A stretch of 25,092 nucleotides of DNA from contig JAJNQE010000017.1 of the NCBI GenBank assembly GCA_021154985.1, forward strand, positions 1 to 25,092, in the 5' to 3' direction. Below are positions 22,920 through 25,092 of the stretch, piece after piece. Source of the DNA: Hydrogenophaga sp. (GTDB taxonomy: Bacteria > Pseudomonadota > Gammaproteobacteria > Burkholderiales > Burkholderiaceae_C). Positions within the stretch are counted from its first letter, which is position 1; each line of letters starts with the position of its first letter. The notes under the pieces are model-generated. The model had not been told where the DNA came from, made no database searches, and was given only the letters and a program-made list of their open reading frames with translations. A program made the position numbers and the translations under genes.

Positions 22920-25092
22920 TTAGTTGAACCCGTGCGCTGTCGGTCCCACCGCCCGCAATACCTCTTCGGCCGTGGCGGGCGCATTCATGCCCTCGGGCTG
23001 CCCGCCCGCCTGCGCCACCGCGTCGCGCAGTGCCTCGAACACGCTGATGGCCAGCATGAACGGCGGCTCACCCACGGCCTTGCTGCCGTGCACGTTGTCT
23101 TCCCGGTTGGGTTCGGGCCAGAGATCGACCTTGAAGTGTTCGGGGATGTCGCCGGTGGCGGGGATCTTGTAGGTGCTGGGCGCATGGGTTTGCAGGTGGC
23201 CCTTGTCGTTCCACACCAATTGCTCGGTGGTGAGCCAGCCCATGCCTTGCACAAAGCCGCCTTCGATCTGCCCGATGTCGATGGCGGGGTTGATGCTGCG
23301 GCCCACGTCGTGAAGGATGTCGACCTTGAGCACGCGGCTCTCGCCGGTGAGGGTGTCGATGGCGACCTCGGTGCAGGCGGCGCCGTACGCAAAGTAGTAG
23401 AACGGCCGGCCCTGCATGGTGACCTTGTCGTAGTGGATCTTGGGTGTGCGGTAGAAGCCGTCGCTCCAGAGCTGTATGCGGTTGGCGTATGCGGCGTGCA
23501 CCACCTCGTTGAAGCTGCGCGTGGTCTTGGGCGTGATCACCTGGCCGGCTTCAAAGCGCACGGCACCGGCGCCGCAGCCGTCGAGCCCGGCCACAAAGGC
23601 GGCGAGGTTGTCGCGCACGTGGCGGGCGGCAAACTGCGCGGCGCGGCCGTTGAGATCGGTGCCGGCGCTGGCGGCGGTGGCGCTGGCGTTGGGCACCTTG
23701 CTGGTGTCTGCTGCCGTGGACATGACTTGCTCGAACGGCACACCGAGCTCGTCGGCCACGATGGCGGCCACCTTGGTGTTGAGGCCCTGACCCATTTCCG
23801 TGCCGCCGTGGTTCACCTGCACGCTGCCGTCGGTGTACACGTGCACCAGCGCGCCGGCCTGGTTGAACAGCGTGGCGGTGAAGCTGATGCCGAACTTCAC
23901 CGGGGTGAGCGCAATGCCTTTTTTGATGACGGGGCTCTTGGCGTTCCAGGTGTTGATCTGTTCGCGGCGTTCGCGGTAACGGCTGGTCTGCGCCAGCGTG
24001 GTCATGAGGGGTTCGAGGATGTTGTCCTCGACCTTCATCTGGTAGTGGGTGACGTTGCGCTGTGCGGGGGCTTCGACAGGCTCAGCCCGAACGGAACTCG
24101 TGGGTTCATCGCTGTACAGGTTGCGCAGCCGCACATCCAGCGGGTCCAGGCCGAGCTGGCGCGCGATGTCGCTCAAGATGTGCTCGATCACGATCACGCC
24201 CTGCGGCCCGCCGAAGCCGCGAAACGCGGTGTGGCTTTGCGTGTTGGTCTTGCAGCGGTAGCTGGCAATGGCCACGTCTTCGAGAAAGTAGGCGTTGTCG
24301 GCGTGGAAGATGGCGCGGTCGGCCACGGGGCCGGAGAGGTCGGATGAAAAGCCGCAGTTGGCCAGCATCTCCAGTTCCAGCCCGCAGAGCAGGCCGCTGT
24401 CGTCAAACCCCGCGCGGTAGTGGTAGGCGAAGGGGTGGCGTTTGCCGGTGATCATGAAGTCATCGTCGCGGTCCAGCCGCAGCTTCACCGGGCGCTTGAG
24501 TTTGTTCGCGGCAATGGCGGCCCACACGGCCAGATGCCCGGCTTGCGTTTCCTTGCCGCCAAAGCCACCGCCCATGCGCCGGCACTCCACGGTGACGGCG
24601 TGGTTGTGGATGCCCAGCGCATGCGACACCCAGTGCTGCACCTCGCCGGGGTGCTGCGTGCTGGTGTAGACCCACCACTGGTTTTGCTCCAGCGGCAACA
24701 CGTAGGCGATCTGCCCTTCCAGATAAAAGTGTTCCTGGCCACCGACTTCAAACGTGCCTTCCAGCACGTGCGGGGCGCGCTTGAGTGCGGCGGTGGCGTC
24801 GCCGCGTTTCACATGCACCGGCGGCAACACTTAGCTCTCCAGTGCGTGGGCTTCGTGCACGCTGACCACGGCGGGCAGGGGCTCGATGTCGAGCTTCACC
24901 AGACGCGCGGCGCGGCGGGCGGTCATGGTGTCGTCGGCCAGCAGCAGGGCCACCACCTGGCCGGTGAACTGCACGGTGTCGCTGGCGAACACGGGCTCGT
25001 CGTGGCCGAAGGCGGCGAGGATCGGGTCGCCCGGGATGTCGCGCGCATCCACGATGCCGCGCACGCCGGGCAGGTCCAGCGCGGCCGTGGCG
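22920..25092 (-). pseudogene. xdhB: Xanthine dehydrogenase molybdopterin-binding subunit XdhB, interrupted by an in-frame TAA and cut by the window edge
   Basis: The large subunit of xanthine dehydrogenase, which oxidises hypoxanthine/xanthine to urate using molybdenum cofactor with XdhA. From the window edge the minus strand encodes a typical N-terminal domain (LPGVRGIVDARDIPGDPILA, DEPVFASDTVQFTGQVVALL), then TAA at 24833-24831. It continues in the same frame with VLPPVHVKRGDATAA to the end at 22920. Family members read S-Y-V-L-P-P here, so a Tyr codon has become TAA by one base. The remaining 636 codons are intact: GGQEHFYLEGQIAY, MGGGFGGKE, TAFRGFGGPQG, TEMGQGLNTK and catalytic Glu in VGEPPFMLA. 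GTG follows the TAA directly, with GGAGAG 4 nt upstream of it, so reinitiation is possible. A 14-17-residue insert encoded by a dispersed repeat lies at about 24061-24110. Confidence 0.88.
24070..24096. repeat. REP-like dispersed palindromic repeat inserted in frame in xdhB
   Basis: The plus strand reads GCTTCGACAGGCTCAGCCCG then AACGGAA; the minus strand TTCGGGCTGAGCCTGTCGAA is an imperfect palindrome (TTCG/CGAA outside, GGCT/AGCC inside). I recall this as a common intergenic repeat in Comamonadaceae and sphingomonads. Read in the xdhB frame it gives SSVRAEPVEA, which XdhB homologues lack between NLY-S-D and RNVTHYQ. Only one copy is seen in this window. Confidence 0.65.

Noticed and set aside
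22914..24347. A 477-codon plus-strand frame opposite xdhB
   Set aside because: Shadow of the xdhB reading frame, no family motif.

Overview
The window is high-GC, densely coded DNA with many ATGA/TGATG gene overlaps. Its gene content (DUF3348-DUF802-OmpA-DUF2894, glyoxylate-route hyi/glycerate kinase, many TRAP-type genes, PA0069-type radical SAM, XdhB with a VRAEPVEA repeat) suggests a betaproteobacterium of the order Burkholderiales, most likely Comamonadaceae (Hydrogenophaga-like). This is inferred from protein families only; there is no rRNA or other marker. No tRNA, rRNA, CRISPR array or intact transposon was seen.

Layout. (1) 1-1588, plus: the end of hydroxypyruvate isomerase and a glycerate 2-kinase broken by a frameshift in a CG tract. 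(2) 1589-2878: an AT-richer patch with a BrnT/BrnA-like toxin-antitoxin pair (minus) ending in a clear terminator, flanked by two gene-poor stretches; it looks like an acquired insert. (3) 2879-6492, plus: a compact four-gene operon, DUF3348, a MotA/ExbB-like DUF802 protein with a ~450-residue tail, a MotB/OmpA-like partner and DUF2894. This resembles the ZorA/ZorB membrane motor in outline but with different soluble partners, and is the best candidate here for an undescribed system. (4) 6573-8777, minus: catalase-peroxidase KatG with a TTG start and a recognisable promoter. (5) 8899-11356, minus: ABC-2 exporter (ATPase, permease) plus an unknown protein. (6) 11437-12531, plus: PA0069-family radical SAM protein preceded by a LexA-type SOS box. 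(7) 12491-14682, minus: YbaL-type cation/proton antiporter and a DUF1653/oxidoreductase-like fusion.

(8) 14829-19006, minus: a five-gene catabolic-looking operon, AroQ-like dehydratase, TRAP transporter DctP-DctQ-DctM and a shikimate-dehydrogenase-like enzyme. It is divergent from (9) 19227-21494, plus: an IclR regulator, a CodA-like deaminase and a small membrane protein. The intergenic region carries overlapping GGAAA/TTTCC palindromes that resemble IclR operators. The likely theme is regulated uptake and oxidation of a cyclic polyol acid (quinate/shikimate-like); the AroQ and dehydrogenase motifs are atypical, so the true substrate is open. (10) 21528-22857, minus: a VOC/glyoxalase-like protein, a small acidic protein and an exported FKBP-type prolyl isomerase. 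(11) 22920-25092, minus: xanthine dehydrogenase large subunit xdhB, interrupted by an in-frame TAA and carrying an in-frame REP-like repeat.

Two genes near the window's ends (glycerate kinase, xdhB) carry single lesions in otherwise intact reading frames; these may be real mutations or assembly errors.
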